Source: Sapria himalayana (Eukaryota; Streptophyta; Magnoliopsida; Malpighiales; Rafflesiaceae). Taken from it: 64,000 nt of DNA. The translations under genes were made by a program, and so were the position numbers. The notes under the pieces are model-generated. The model was not told where the DNA came from. It saw only the letters and a program-made list of their open reading frames with translations, and searched no databases. The DNA lies in the NCBI GenBank assembly GCA_029783825.1, contig JAREIK010000506.1, forward strand, positions 1,321,502 through 1,385,501, written 5' to 3'. Shown here piece after piece: positions 24,001 through 35,777 of this stretch (its first letter is position 1; each line of letters opens with the position of its first letter).

Positions 24001-24780
24001 TTAGTATCTTTTATTTGTTAATATCATTTTTTAAATTTATGTCACATGCAATTGATCCTTCAAATGAAGATTCAAATATTTTCATTCAGAATCTAAGTAA
24101 AGGCCCGTTTAGATATGTGACGACCTATCCTGTGTATTTTGTTAATGAATATAAATTTCACACAATCAGACACGGTTCTTCTAAAACAACAATGAATAGT
24201 GGTGTATGCATTAAAGGCTTATGTTATAATGCATATGAGATTGATTATTATGATCAACTCAAAGAAGTTATTGAGTTGGAGTATCCTGGACTCGAAAATA
24301 ATAGGATTGTTTTATTTAAGTTCGAGTGGTTTGATCCTAAATGAAATATGGGCACAAAGATTCATTCGGATTATAATTTAGTAGATGTTAACCATAAACG
24401 TAGATATTAATCTATATGAGCTATTTGGTATGGTAGTTCAAGTCGCTTGGGTATATTATTATACATATCTAAGTTTATCTCATGATAAGAGAGATTGGTG
24501 AGTGATTTGCAAAATCAAAGCTCGATCAAAATTTAAAGTATCAACATCGCAATAAAGAATTATAGACTTAGAAATTGCACAGGCATTCTAGGAAGATGAT
24601 GTAAATAATATTGAGCCTGTGAATATAGATGAAGATCTAGAAATTTTATGTGACTCAAATGGTGGCACAATAGAAATTGAAGACTATCAACTTCTATCTG
24701 AAGATGAGTTCGAACTTCTATCAGAATCAGACGAAATATCAGAAGATCCATTAGAGGATGATAATGATGTCGATAATTAA
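21078..24780 (+). pseudogene. CACTA TNP2-like transposase gene, degenerate
   Basis: Start chosen at MSLDHQWMYRRV, the classic opening of the transposase-associated domain (Transpos_assoc), which runs to about 21,340 with the CSCNHHKC zinc-like motif. Next come FYNTKKLL and CMLYWGGDSDLISCKFC (21,690-21,800), RWHSEHE (about 21,940), HPSNSHAWKHFN (about 21,985), and the TNP2 (Transposase_21) core with YMFLVILVLG, DVFLQPLIAEL, RAALMWMVSDFPTYS and GRFACPYC (22,180-22,420). The DUF4218-like part follows (RHNLDVMHI-like text at 22,730; RNKAKVEVSICNAYL at about 23,461), with an intron fitting 23,342-23,445. The DUF4216-like part is at 24,110-24,340 (PVYFVNEYKFHT, LFKFEWFDP). The tail is acidic. Many stops and frameshifts; none of the exons is intact. 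In CACTA elements this protein acts with the TnpA-type product encoded downstream. Confidence 0.88.
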
Positions 24781-24915
24781 ATTGTTATAATTTTATTATA
24801 AATTTAAACTATCAAATACTTTTTATATTTAGTTGAAATCTATCGGTGTGTTTTGAAAATACATGCTTGTTCATCATATCTCTATTTTTTGTTCTATGTT
24901 TTTTTTATACAACAG

Positions 24916-26757
24916 ATGGCGCCTAAAGGACGTGGATGTGGTGGAGTTGGACATGGACACAGAAATGAACCAAATTCATCTAGTATGTTACATCATGTTG
25001 CATTATCATTACCATCTCATTGCCACCATATCCAGACTTCAACAGCATAATCACCATCTCCATTTCTATCACCATCACCATCATTGAGACCTCTAATATC
25101 ACCTTTATCAGATGTAAGCTCACCACCCATTGTGCTTCATGCACACACTTTTGATCTATCTCTATCTTCTACACAACATTTTACACCGATTGTTCTCCCA
25201 TTTACAATACCAATGACATCATAAAATATTGTGTCTTCCTCTGCTGTTAGTGCAAAGTTAGAAATTGAGATTGTGGATGAGAGGTAAAAAAAATATGTAA
25301 AAATGACTTTTAAAAATTTTGATGTTACTGTCAGTGGTTTTTTTATATTGTTATGATTTGCTTATTTTCAATATTATTTATTTATTTGTACAGTTTTATT
25401 CTATCTCACAAGTGTTTGACTATAATTACAAAGTCTTTCAAGAAAATGGCTAATTCTAAAGCTTTATCCTGGAAGAAAAATTCTGAATCGACAAAAGAAT
25501 CATATTTTAATGACTTTCAGGTAAAAATAACAAAACAAAAGCATGGAAAAATAGTTATCTAATTACTTAACTTTTATGTTGGTTATTATTCAAGCAGTAA
25601 ATAATTATGTTCTTGTTGTTAATATAAATTCTTTTGTCATTTTTCTATTTATAGAATCAGTGCACATGGGCACCCAAATTTGATAGAAAGATAAAGTCAT
25701 AATGGGAGATCAAAGCTGTCTATACACTTGTGAGATTTAAAGAAAAAAGTTAGATATTGCCAGCAAAAATCAACGAAGTGAGGTAGCTGGACAAGGTACA
25801 GAAATATGTCGATACACTAGATGGTCAAAGTCGAGTATTCAACATGCTCGAGAATTGATACAAATTTAAAATTTTAAACATTTCTATTTTTAGTGGTTGT
25901 CCTAATAGTCCAATAAATAAAATCTCTGCATGATTTTATTAATTTTATTAAATTTTTTTATCATTTGTTTTTTTATGACTTAAAAAACATATTCTAGGCT
26001 GAAGAATTAGGTCAAGATCCAAATTTTTATGTGATTTTTAGGAAGATGCATGTGAAGAAAGTGGATGGTCAGTATGTTGACAACAAGTCTCAGATAATTA
26101 CATTACGGTAAGAAATTGTTATATTAATTAGATTTTATAAAACTATAGTACATTATGAAAATTATTTTGAATGCAAAATATTTATTTTATTTTTTGTATA
26201 TCTAGAATAGTTTTTTTCTTTATTTTATCTCAGGACCTAATGGAGGAACGTGTGACAGTTGCTTATCAACAAGCTGAGAATTCTATAGATTTTTAACCAA
26301 TTGACTATGATCCTATTTATTTGGAGACAATAGGAGGTCGAAAGAAGCATCGATTGTATGGAATCAGCTCTAAGGAAGTGGCATTTTGTTGTAGTAGTCG
26401 TGCTTTCAATTCATCTTTCTTAGCAATGGTGGATGAGGGGGTCGAACAACAAGCACTTGAAACAAATGAATGTATTGTAGTTATGGAAACCGAAATGAAA
26501 AAGGGGGATGAGCAAATATCTAATTTGAAGGAAGAAATATATGAAATAAAAGAACATATGGAAAAGCAGTATACTAATTTGATGTAAGAAATTAAAGAAA
26601 TGAACCATGAGATGAAAGAAATTAAAAATGTAATGCAACAGTAGATGTCCTATATGGAGTCACAGTTAGCAGCATTGGTGCAACAGATAGCATTCCGAGA
26701 TCCAGATACGAATCCTCACAGAGAGGCTAGCATTCCCTACAAATTACGAGGATGATT
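24916..26757 (+). pseudogene. CACTA second gene, Transposase_24 (Ptta/En/Spm)-like relic
   Basis: Begins MAPKGRGCGGVGHGHRN, a basic Gly-rich start, followed by a Ser/Pro/His-rich segment. Later exons hold blocks typical of the plant Ptta/En/Spm family: WKKNSESTKESYFNDFQ (about 25,470), a WAPKFDRKIKS block (about 25,670), ELGQDPNFYVIFRKMHVKK (about 26,007) with VDNKSQ, and RVTVAYQQAENS (about 26,250). The last exon encodes a charged coiled coil (ETEMKKGDEQISNLKEEI, then KEIKNVMQQ) before the terminal RDPDTNPHRE. GT-AG-type intron borders are plausible between these blocks. Stops lie at 25,048, 25,702, 26,297 and 26,585. It corresponds to the TnpA-like factor that binds subterminal repeats; the copy is dead. 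Confidence 0.75.
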
Positions 26758-27108
26758 GAGTATAAGAATTATTTCTAAACTGTTATTTATTTTTGTCTAT
26801 ATGTAGCAAATAATTATGATATTTTTTGTAGGTTTTAATTTTTTTTATTCTGGTTTTGTTCATTGCTTTTCTGATTAACCTAATTATGAATCTTTGCAGG
26901 ACACATTATGTGAGAAAAAAGAAAAAATCCTGATTCAAAGTATTCATACATTACCACGATCCTTCTAATGCTTGGGTCCCATATTTACCGATTTTAGCTT
27001 TATCAAAATGAGGGCTAGCTTATCTTATCTTTATTATTCTAAAAATATTTTATTTTTGCACTCTCTTTATCTCTAAATATAATTGCTGGATATCTTTTGG
27101 ATTTTTGT
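26758..27108. other. 3' flank of the CACTA genes
   Basis: AT-rich. Contains short putative terminal coding text and poly-T patches near 26,900-27,060. No further gene seen. Confidence 0.35.
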
Positions 27109-27764
27109 TGAAGCTGTATGATAATCAACTTTAATTTGTGTTTGTTCATGTCTATAATATTTGTTTTTATATATAATTGAATATTTTTTTGTCTCTGAAT
27201 TTTTTGGGTAGTGTTTTAGTCTATTATTGGTATGTAAAAGCTTATTTTCAGCAATGGCAGTGACGACAGCGATGGCAGTGGTGGTGGCGGCCGCAGCGGC
27301 AGTAGCGACGGCGGCACCGGAAGCAGCAGCAAAGGCAGCATCAGCGACAGCATTAGTAAAGGCGGCAGCTATGGCAGCAGCGGCAGCAGTGGCAGTAGTG
27401 GCAGCCACGGCAGTAGCGGAAGCACAGCAGCAGTGGAAGCCACGGCAGCAGCGACAGCGGCTGCAAATGTGTCCGTATCCGTGGATTTCCGACCCGAACC
27501 GATCCGATCAAACAGTAGAAAAATCCGTTGACTGGATAATGGATATGGGTATAGATAAAATCCCATTTTTTTTGAATGGATATGGATTGGATATGGATTT
27601 AGGCATATCTGATCTGAAACCCGTATCCGATCTGACCCGAACGTGCGGATATTCGATCTGATCCAATTATATCTGATCTGTTCTACCAGATATAATACAC
27701 ACACACACACACACACAGACATATATATATATATATAAAATATAGTCCATATATAATGAGAATT

Positions 27765-27910
27765 TTTAGATTCGTCTTGCGAATTCTGAGACAATCTCGG
27801 ATGACGAAATGGATTTCGCCGTTAGATTCGTCTTGCGAAATCTAGTGACAAAGAAAAATTTCGTTGAATTCTGAGACAATCAGAATATTTTACGAATTTT
27901 TAGGTGACGG
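27765..27910 (+). repeat. Short direct repeat in the hAT 5' region
   Basis: TAGATTCGTCTTGCGAA occurs at about 27,769 and 27,823, and GAATTCTGAGACAATC follows it or lies nearby in both halves. The pair is separated by about 55 bp. Confidence 0.5.
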
Positions 27911-28449
27911 GTATAGAGTAAAACCTGATAATGAGATTTTAGAAAAATCTCAAAATTTTCAAATATTTAAAGAATATCCATTTAAGATAAATACAATTGA
28001 AACCAAAATAAAATGATGTGTTTTGAAGCTGAAATAGACTAAAATAGACAAAGTGGGACACATGGGTCCCACATTGAAAAAAAATAAAAAAAAATACAAA
28101 TCAAGCAAGCAGTGGAGTTACTGGAGTAGGAGGCGCACACTAGAGGAGAAACAATTTCTAATTTTTTTTTTATTTTTTTTTCTCTTTTTAATTTTTGAGT
28201 TTTGGACCGTCGGAATTTATTGGGCAAAGAACGGAAGTTGCTGTATACTACGAAGGCTACGCATAGATACCAAAGCATAGGATTTGGCCGTGAATTCAGG
28301 TAAAAATTCATAAATTTCTAATTTTTAGTTTTTTTCAGATTTACGTCATTTTAAAGGTCAAAATATTTATGACCAAGAGTTAAAGTTACTCTACGCAACG
28401 CGAGCTACGCGTGAGTACCGAAATCACGGGATTTCACCAGTTTTTCACT

Positions 28450-28770
28450 TGAATAGTGAATAGTGAATCAGAATAGTGAATAGTGAATCAGAATAGTGAA
28501 TCCGGAATAGTGAATAGTGAATCAGAATAGTAAATTCAAAATAGTGAATAGTGAATTCAGAATAGTAAATAGTAAATCAGAATAGTGAATAGTAAATCAG
28601 AATAGTGAATCCGAAATAGTAAATAGTGAATCAGAATTATAAATTCAAAATACAGAATAGTAAATTCAGAATAGTGAATCAGAATAGTAATTCAGAATAG
28701 TGAATAGTGAATTCGTAATAGTATATAGTAAATCAAAATAGTGAATTCGGAATAGTGAATAGTAAATAGT
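28450..28770 (+). repeat. GAATAGTGAAT minisatellite in the hAT promoter region
   Basis: About 320 bp of variants of GAATAGTGAATAGTGAATCA, with AATAGTAAAT and GAATCCG variants, lying some 215 bp upstream of the transposase start. Its place between terminus and gene suggests a subterminal or promoter-proximal array; a protein-binding role is only a guess. Confidence 0.75.
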
Positions 28771-28985
28771 TGTGGGTTTAATTAGGTTATATTTGACAAA
28801 TTTGATATGTTTACCTACATTTTGCATGAACCATTATACTAGTTCTAGGATTAAAAATATAAATTACTTTAATGATCATTTATGTGACTATAATTTTTTT
28901 TTATTTTGAGCAATACAACTTATTTAGAATAACATGCACTAAGGCATCTAAGTTATATTTGATTGTGGTTTTTTTTGTATAGAAT

Positions 28986-31258
28986 ATGGCACATTCACAA
29001 TCTAGCACTTGTAGCAGTAGTGTTGCTAGCACACAAGAATCAGCTCCAATTGGAGGAAACTCAGGTGGACTCTCCTTTCAATCAGTACCAGTTGATTGTG
29101 AATTTAAACAAGGAAAAGATGGTAAGACTTTCAGAAGTCCTATGTGGAAACACTTTACTCATCTGGTTGTTAATAATGAAGAGAAGGCCCAATGCAATTA
29201 TTGTAAAAAGCTTTTTGTGGGTAAATCATCCTATGGTACGTCGCATTTGAAGCAACATTTTGATAGGTATCCTAGAAGAAAATCAGCTGGGGGTGACATA
29301 AGGCAAATGATTTTGAAAACTGATTAAAAAGGAAATGTTAATTCTGGACCTTCTGGTGCATTTAATGAAAAACAGGGAATAGAGAAATTAGCAAAGATGA
29401 TTATTCTCCATGACTATCCTCTTTCGATGGTGGAGCATAGAGGATTTAGAGATTTCACAACTACTATTCAACCTCTTTTCAAGTGTCCTTGCCGTAATAC
29501 TATGAAGAAGCATATCTTGAACATTTACGGGGAAGAGAGGGATAAAGTCATGAAGTTGATCGAGAATAATAATAGTAGAGTTGCTATTACAACGGACATG
29601 TGGACTTCTAGTAACAAAAAATGGGGTTTCATGTCTATTACAACACATTTCATTGATAAATCTTGGACATTACATAGTCTAATCCTGAGGTATAATAAAT
29701 TAACATGTTCTTTCTTAAATTAAGTATATATTTTTTTTTATTCATTGTTTACTTTATTGATAATTTTGTTATTTTTTCAGGTTTATTTATGTCCTTTGCC
29801 CTCATACAAGTGATGTGCTAACAGAGGTGTTGATAGATGCTATGCTGGGGTGGAATGTGGACTCAAGGATATCCACTATTACAGTGGATAATTGCTCTAC
29901 TAATGATAGCATGATTGGTAAGATAAAAGAAAAATTGAGTATTGATTGCTTATTGAATGACGGGTCTTTACTTCATATGCGTTGTGCTGCGCATATCTTG
30001 AACCTTATTGTTAGGATTGGTTTAGATGTGATCAAGCATGCCATTGATAATGTCAGGGATAGTGTAGTTTTTTGGACAGCATCTCCAAAAAGAATAGAAA
30101 GGTTTGAGGATGTTTGTAGACAAATGAAAGTTCCTTGTACTAGAAGATTGGGTTTGGATTGTCCAACAAGGTGGAACTCCACTTATCTAATGCTTAAAAC
30201 TACTTTGGCTTATAAAAATGTGTTTCCTAGACTTAAGTTGTTTGAGTCACACTATGTGCTTGTGCCTAGTGAAGCAGAATGGGAGACTGCAAAGGATGTT
30301 TGTGATAGGTTTGAGTTGTTCTATAATGTCACTGAGTTATTTTCTGGGACAAGATATCCCACTGCCAATATGTTTTTTTCTGTGATTTGCAGAATTAAAA
30401 TGACATTGAATGAATGGCTCATATCCTCCAATGTAGTAATTAGTACAATGGCAAAGAGTATGGTTGCAAAATTTGATGCATATTGGAATGTGATCCATAA
30501 ATTGATGGGTGTTGCTGTAGTATTGGACCCTAGGTATAAGATGACTTTGCTACACTTTTACTTTCCTTTGGTTTATCCAAATGACTTTAGTGAACAAATT
30601 AGCAACATTCAATGACTTTGTTATGAGTTGATGGAGGAATATTATACTAGAATGTATAAAGGGACTAATACAGAATCTGCAGTACATGGAACGGTCACTT
30701 CAACTTCAAAAGAGAGTTCAATAACTATCGATAGTGATTATCAATTGTTTGTGAAAAGGATGAAGACTAATAAAACTAATAGTTTCAGAACTGAATTGGA
30801 CCATTACTTGGAGGAAAATGTTTTGCCTGAAAATTCTTAGTTTGATATTTTATTATGGTGGAAGTTGAATGGGGTAAAGTATCCTGTCTTGCAAACTATT
30901 GCAAGAGACATATTAGCAATTCCAGTATCTACTGTTGCTTTAGAGTCTGCATTCAGTTCTAGTGGGAGATTAGTTAGCCCTCATCGTAATCGACTTAATC
31001 CGAAGATGATAAAAGCATTGATGTGTGCTCAAAGTTGGTTGTGGAGTGAAGGGACAAAACATGATGGTAAATTTATTTCATTGATCATTTATTTTTTATT
31101 TACCTATAATTTCATAATATTTGTAAAATTTTAATATTATTTTTCTTTTTATATTTTTTTTTCTAGATGGAGATGACTTGTTCATTTCAGATGGTTATGT
31201 ATCAATTTATGAAGAAGATATTCACGTGCATGATGAATGTATTAAATTTTATAACTAA
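28986..31258 (+). pseudogene. hAT transposase gene (zinc finger BED, RICESLEEPER/DAYSLEEPER-like), three nonsense codons
   Basis: ATG at 28,986. Ser-rich N-terminus, then a BED zinc finger (WKHFTHLVVNNEE, CNYCKKLF, HLKQHF). Then the hAT RNase-H-like transposase: VAITTDMWTS (first Asp, about 29,590), an intron fitting 29,690-29,780, TVDNCSTND (second Asp, about 29,880), CPTRWNSTYLML, VAVVLDPRYKM and the C-terminal dimerisation block YPVLQTIARDILAIPVST, ALESAFSSSGR with the last acidic residue. A second intron fits 31,067-31,166, and the last exon ends at the TAA at 31,256-31,258. In-frame stops at 29,325, 30,613 and 30,838 make it non-functional; otherwise the frame is kept with no frameshift, so it died recently compared with the surrounding CACTA genes. 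Confidence 0.9.
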
Positions 31259-32558
31259 TAAATTTTAATTCATATTGCAATTTAAGTATTCAAATATTAA
31301 GTTTTTTTTTTATAATTGTAGGATTCAAGATTACACATGATCGATGACAACATTTTTATCAACTTTTATGAAGATGAAGTCTATCAAACCTTGCTGAAAC
31401 TTTGTTTAAGATGTTAAACATTTTGAATTTGTCACTTGATACAAATATTTTGATTTGTGATGTTTTATTAACATTAGACTTTGGTTTATATTCCTAAATT
31501 TATAAATCATGAAATTATAACTGGTGTCATAGGTTAGCAAAATACGTCTTAATATCGCATGGATAAATCCGATATCCGTGGAGAATATCCAAAATCCGAT
31601 GGATAGGATATGGATTTAAATTTTTTTTATCCGTAGTATATGGATATGGATATATTATTTTTATTTAGGATCGGATATGGATTTTGAAAAATCTGATCCA
31701 ACTCCGATCCGATGTCATCCCTAACAGCGGTAGCGGCAGCGACAACAGCAACTATGGCAGTGGCAACAGTGGTGGGGCGGGGTGCCTGCATCAACGGTGA
31801 CAATAGTGGCGGCGGTAGGTGCGGGGATGGAAGCACCGGCAACAAAGGCAGCAGCACCGGCAGTACCGATAACGATAATGGTTGTGGCATCGATAACGAC
31901 AGTGGTAGTGGCAGCGGTAGCCACAGCAATAGCGACAGCGGCAAAAATGGCAAGAGTGACAGTGGCAAAGTGAACATCAGTAATGGAATCAAATGTGGTA
32001 ACAATATATACTACAGTATATATGTACTCAGTATATATGTACGCATAATACTATAATTTATATGTACATATACTACAGTAATATATGTACGAGTAAAATG
32101 CTAGTATATATGTATATATTTACTGCAACAATATATATTTATCAAATCATAGTTTTTTTATTTATTTTGATTTGATTTAGTGGTTTGAATTTCGTACAGA
32201 TATGGTACTGTATTGTTTCGCATACGAAGCTTGTATAAGTGAAGACATATTTCAACAAACATGATGCACCATGACTCAGATAGTATTTTCACAGTGGAAA
32301 ATTGGTAATCGGAGGAGCAGAGGGAGAGAAAGCAACGTTAATGCATTGATAGATTATACTTTATGCACAGTCTGTAGAAACATTGATTAATAAGATGTAA
32401 TATAATTTTTATTATTTTTTTTGTTTTAGTTATTTAAAATATTGTATTAGAATAAGTTATTAAATGAATTTTTTTTGTTTAATTTAAAATTCTCATTTGT
32501 AGTTTCTAATTTTATTCAATTTAATATAAATATATTAAATTATTTAATTAAATTTTAG

Positions 32559-33604
32559 TTTAAGCTGTATGACAATCAACTCTAATTTGTGTTTGTTCAT
32601 ATATATAATAACTATTTTTATATGTGTGTGAAAATGTTTGTGTGTCTCTGAATTTTTTGGGTAGAGTTTTAGCCTATTATAGGTATGTAAAAACCTATTA
32701 TCAGCAGCAGTAGCAGCGACAGTGGTGGCAGTGATGGCAGCGGAAGCAGTAGCAGTGGTGGCGACAGTAGTGGTGGCGGTGGCAACAACAGTAGCATCAT
32801 GCAGTAGCAGCACCAACAGCAGGGGCAGCAGTGGCCGCCACTGCAGTGGCTAGTGGTGGCAGCTACGGTAGCAGCAGCGTTGGCATTGGTGGCAGTGGTA
32901 GCAGTAGAGGAAGTGATGGTAGTGGCAACAGCAGCAATGGTATTAGTGACAGCGGCAACTACAGCTGTGGTAGGAGTGGTAGTAGGAGCAATAGCAACAG
33001 CACCAAATAAGGTATATACATATGAATAAAGTCAGTATATACGTACATATAATACTAAAGTATTTTATGTACATATATACTAAGTATATTTATAGTCAGT
33101 TTATATGTACACATAATACTACTATTTTTATGTACATATATTGCAGTAATATAAGTACGAGTGAAATACTAGTATATATTTACATATATACTACAAGATT
33201 ATATATGTATCAAAACAAAACAAAATTTTTTTTTTGACTGAGTGGTTTAAATTTCTTACAGATATGATATCACATTGTTCCTCATACAAAGATTTTATAA
33301 GTGATGAGATTTTTCACTAGACATTATGTGCCATGACTCGGACAGCTTTCTTGTAGTAGAAAAATGATGATTGGAGGAGCAGAGGAAGAGTAAGCAATGT
33401 CAATGAATGGATATATTATATTTTATGCACTGTCGGTTGATACATTGATGAATAAGATGTAATAAAATTTTGTTATTTTTTTGTTTCAATTATGTAAATT
33501 ATTGAATTAGAATTAGATATTAAATGATTTTATTTTTTGTTTATTATAAATTATTTATAGTTTCAATTTTTATTCAATTTGATATAAAAATATTAAATTA
33601 TTTA
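32559..33604 (+). repeat. Tandem duplication unit 2
   Basis: Intact second copy of unit 1: AAGCTGTATG start, GCAGYG section at 32,703-33,005, TATATGTACATA repeats at 33,010-33,200, GGAGGAGCAGAGG at 33,375 and a TTAATTAAA end. It lies between the CACTA genes and the 3' subterminal repeats. Confidence 0.78.
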
Positions 33605-33654
33605 ATTAAAAAATTTTAAAATAAATTAAATTCTAAAATTATTTTTGAAATTAA

Positions 33655-34099
33655 AATAGCTGGGGAAAAATCCCTTGCTAAATTAGCAAGAAACAATTCC
33701 CTTGCTAATTTAGCTAGGAAATTTTCCCTAGCTATTTTAGCTAGAGAAATCTTATAATTTGCGATAGATTTTCCGTTTCTAAATATATTTAGCTAGTGAC
33801 TATTTCCGTCGTTAAAATGTATCAACCAGCACTTTAGCTTGGGAATCTTCTGTCGTTATTTTCGTTTAGCGAAGGAAAATCTCATTTAACTTACAAATTT
33901 AACTAAGAAATTTGTCTTTTTTAACAAGTGATTTTTTCGTCGCTAACTTTTTAACTGGGGACACTTTTCGTCACTAAATTTTAGCAAGAAGATAGGAAAC
34001 ATATCTTTCGGTAATTCGTCGCTATATCCCATTTAGTGACGGAAAATGCCCATTTAGCTAGGAAATTATCCCTATCTAAATGTGATTTTTCTTGTAATG
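33655..34099 (+). repeat. CACTA 3' subterminal repeats and terminus
   Basis: Dense copies of short motifs in both orientations: TTTAGTGACGGAAAATG, TAGCTAGGAAATT, TTTAGCGAAGGAAAAT, TTTTTCGTCGCTAA, TTTTCGTCACTAAA. It ends in TTTTTCTTGTAATG at 34,099, a CACTA terminus with one transition. This is a standard CACTA subterminal architecture. Confidence 0.78.
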
Positions 34100-34189
34100 T
34101 ATTGAAGAATATTTTGATAGTAGATAGACTTAGTTTGCTAAAATGAATTAACTAATTCAACTAAGTTATACTAAAAAATATATGTTGTA

Positions 34190-35777
34190 GGACTAGAACA
34201 TGATTCATGGAAGAGAACCACTCAACATCTATGAGGGTATAATGAAAGCAAAGTTGTATGGGAAATATATTACTCCATTATATAAGACTCAATTATTTTC
34301 CAACATGATTAATTTAACACAAATGACTCCTAGTGTAGTTGAATATTTAGCAAAATTTGAGGAAGCAAGGCTTAGGAATATTGAGTTCCATGCTAAGGAT
34401 TAATTTTTTATCTACACACATTTTGTCAATGGCCTTAGGTTCAGCATTCAAAGGATTTTTAAATATCATGCTTTACATATTGTAGGGGATGTGTATCAAA
34501 AGGTCTTATAGGTTGAGAAATTCAATAGCCCCCCATCTTTTTCACACATAGATCAATTGAAGTCATAGTCTATATTGTCAAATGATAATATTAGGCCTAG
34601 TAACATTAATACCATAGAGTCTAGTTTGTGAACCTCTTTTCTACTACTTCTCTTATTGCATCTAAGGCTAGTAATCTATAGATTATCATAAGTGTCATCA
34701 CAAGAGTCATATTGCATCTCATTGTCCCAAATGTGTATTAGCATTAGATGCTAAATAGCATAATCTAGAGGATGAGGATGACCGAATTGTTGATCCTTTA
34801 GATTATTCTAGTGATGAAGGATGATCTTCATGAAGACTATAATGACACATGTGTTGTCATGGTTTGATGTATGTTATTCACAATTATAAATAATGATAAT
34901 TGGAAGCATACTAGTATTTTTCACATAATCATATAGAGTGGAGATAAGAAATGTAAGTGATTGATGAGTGTACTTCAATGAATGTGGTTTCTAAGGATGC
35001 TATCAAATTTTTAAATTCGAAAGTAACCACGTCTAAATCCTTTTTGAGTAGCATAGGTGAAAGATCATACATTTTCTGTTACTCACTGGTGATTCTTTAT
35101 TCAAATGGGAGATTATAAGGATAAAATATATTGTAATGTGCTACTCATGTATTTTATATATGTTCTTTTAGGTTCTCATTGGCTTTATGATCTTAATTTA
35201 GCTAATTTTGGCAAAGATAACATTCATTCTTTTAAGCACAAGGGAAAGAATATTATTTTAAGACTAAGTAGGCCTAAAGGTTGCAATGCCAACATGATAT
35301 CTTTAAACCTCCTAAATGGAATTTCTATATATTAAAATATAAGGAGTTTGAGAGAGAGAGAATTGAGATTGATATGTGCTTAGCATTAGTGGAAAAAGAA
35401 GTTATATCTGATTCTTCATATGTCAATATTCTAATAGAAGTGAAAAATATGAAAGATGATTTTGGTGATATGGTGTCTTATGAGTTGACTATTGAACTGC
35501 CACCTTTAAGAGACATCTAACATGTTATAGATTTATTCCAAGTTCTCAACTGTCCAACATTCAACATTGTAGGATGAAGCCTAAAGAAATAAACAAATTG
35601 AATAGGCAAATAGAAAGACTTTTAGAGAGAGAATTTGTTAGGATTAGTCTTAGTCCTTGTGTAGTGTCAATGTTGACACCTAAGAATGATAGATCTTGAA
35701 GAATGTGTGTGGATGGTAGAGCCATCAATAAGCTTACAATCAAATATATGTTTCATATATCTTTACTTGAGGATCGT
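34190..35777 (+). pseudogene. Ty3/gypsy gag-pol relic
   Basis: Broken frames in gypsy order. Retrotrans_gag block at 34,200-34,500 (REPLNIYEGIMKAKL, TQMTPSVVEYLAKFEEARLR, YQKVL.VEKF). Zinc knuckle near 34,684-34,725 with its first Cys changed to Tyr (YHKCHHKSHIASHC). Aspartic protease part at about 34,980-35,200 (TSMNVVSKDAIKFLN, LLGSHWLYDLNLANFGKDN). Linker to about 35,500. Reverse transcriptase start at 35,575-35,777 (KEINKLNRQIERLL, SLSPCVVSMLTPKNDRS, MCVDGRAINKLTIKYMF). It stops exactly where a copia LTR begins at 35,778. The rest of pol is not seen in the window. Probably a plant gypsy element; lineage not resolved. Confidence 0.78.

Larger units (their letters stand above)
27461..31722 (+). 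mobile_element. hAT transposon with RICESLEEPER-like transposase
   Basis: A 4,262-bp insertion within the GCAGYG section of duplication unit 1. Flanks GACAGCGG (27,453-27,460) and AACAGCGG (31,723-31,730) match at 7 of 8 positions, as expected for an 8-bp hAT target duplication, although the repeat context makes chance agreement easier. The right terminus, read inward, is AGGGATGACATCGG; the left is CTGCAAATGTGTCCG, only partly complementary. Both ends are dense in GGATATGGAT and TCCGATCC motifs (27,470-27,670; 31,555-31,715). The duplication aligns across the insertion, which fixes the limits independently. Confidence 0.8.
27109..32558 (+). repeat. Tandem duplication unit 1 (interrupted by the hAT element)
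   Basis: Unit 1 is 27,109-27,460 plus 31,731-32,558, about 1.18 kb once the hAT is removed. It matches unit 2 (32,559-33,604) throughout: AAGCTGTATGAYAATCAACT, GAATTTTTTGGGTAG, a GCAGYG trinucleotide-rich section, then TATATGTAC repeats, then GGAGGAGCAGAGG, and finally TTAAATTATTTAATTAAA. The GCAGYG section (27,245-27,460; 31,731-31,975) gives spurious Ala/Ser/Gly-rich frames on both strands. Confidence 0.8.
10711..34099 (+). mobile_element. Large nested CACTA (En/Spm) transposon
   Basis: Proposed limits rest on the termini. The 3' end (to 34,099) reads TTTTTCTTGTAATG, one transition from the consensus TTTTTCTTGTAGTG. The 5' end (from 10,711) reads TATTATAAAAAAA, which is CACTACAAGAAAA with C-to-T and G-to-A changes only. 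Both ends are followed by subterminal repeats of the TTTAGCGACGGA type. Between them lie both CACTA genes in the expected order and strand. Removing the nested copia (4.6 kb) and hAT (4.3 kb) leaves about 14.5 kb, within the known size range. The 3-bp target duplication is not evident (ATC left, TAT right), so the two ends might belong to different elements. The 3' end is surer than the 5' end. Confidence 0.5.

Noticed and set aside
27073..27794. Ala-rich open frames on both strands
   Set aside because: They come from the GCAGYG trinucleotide tract and cross the hAT boundary.
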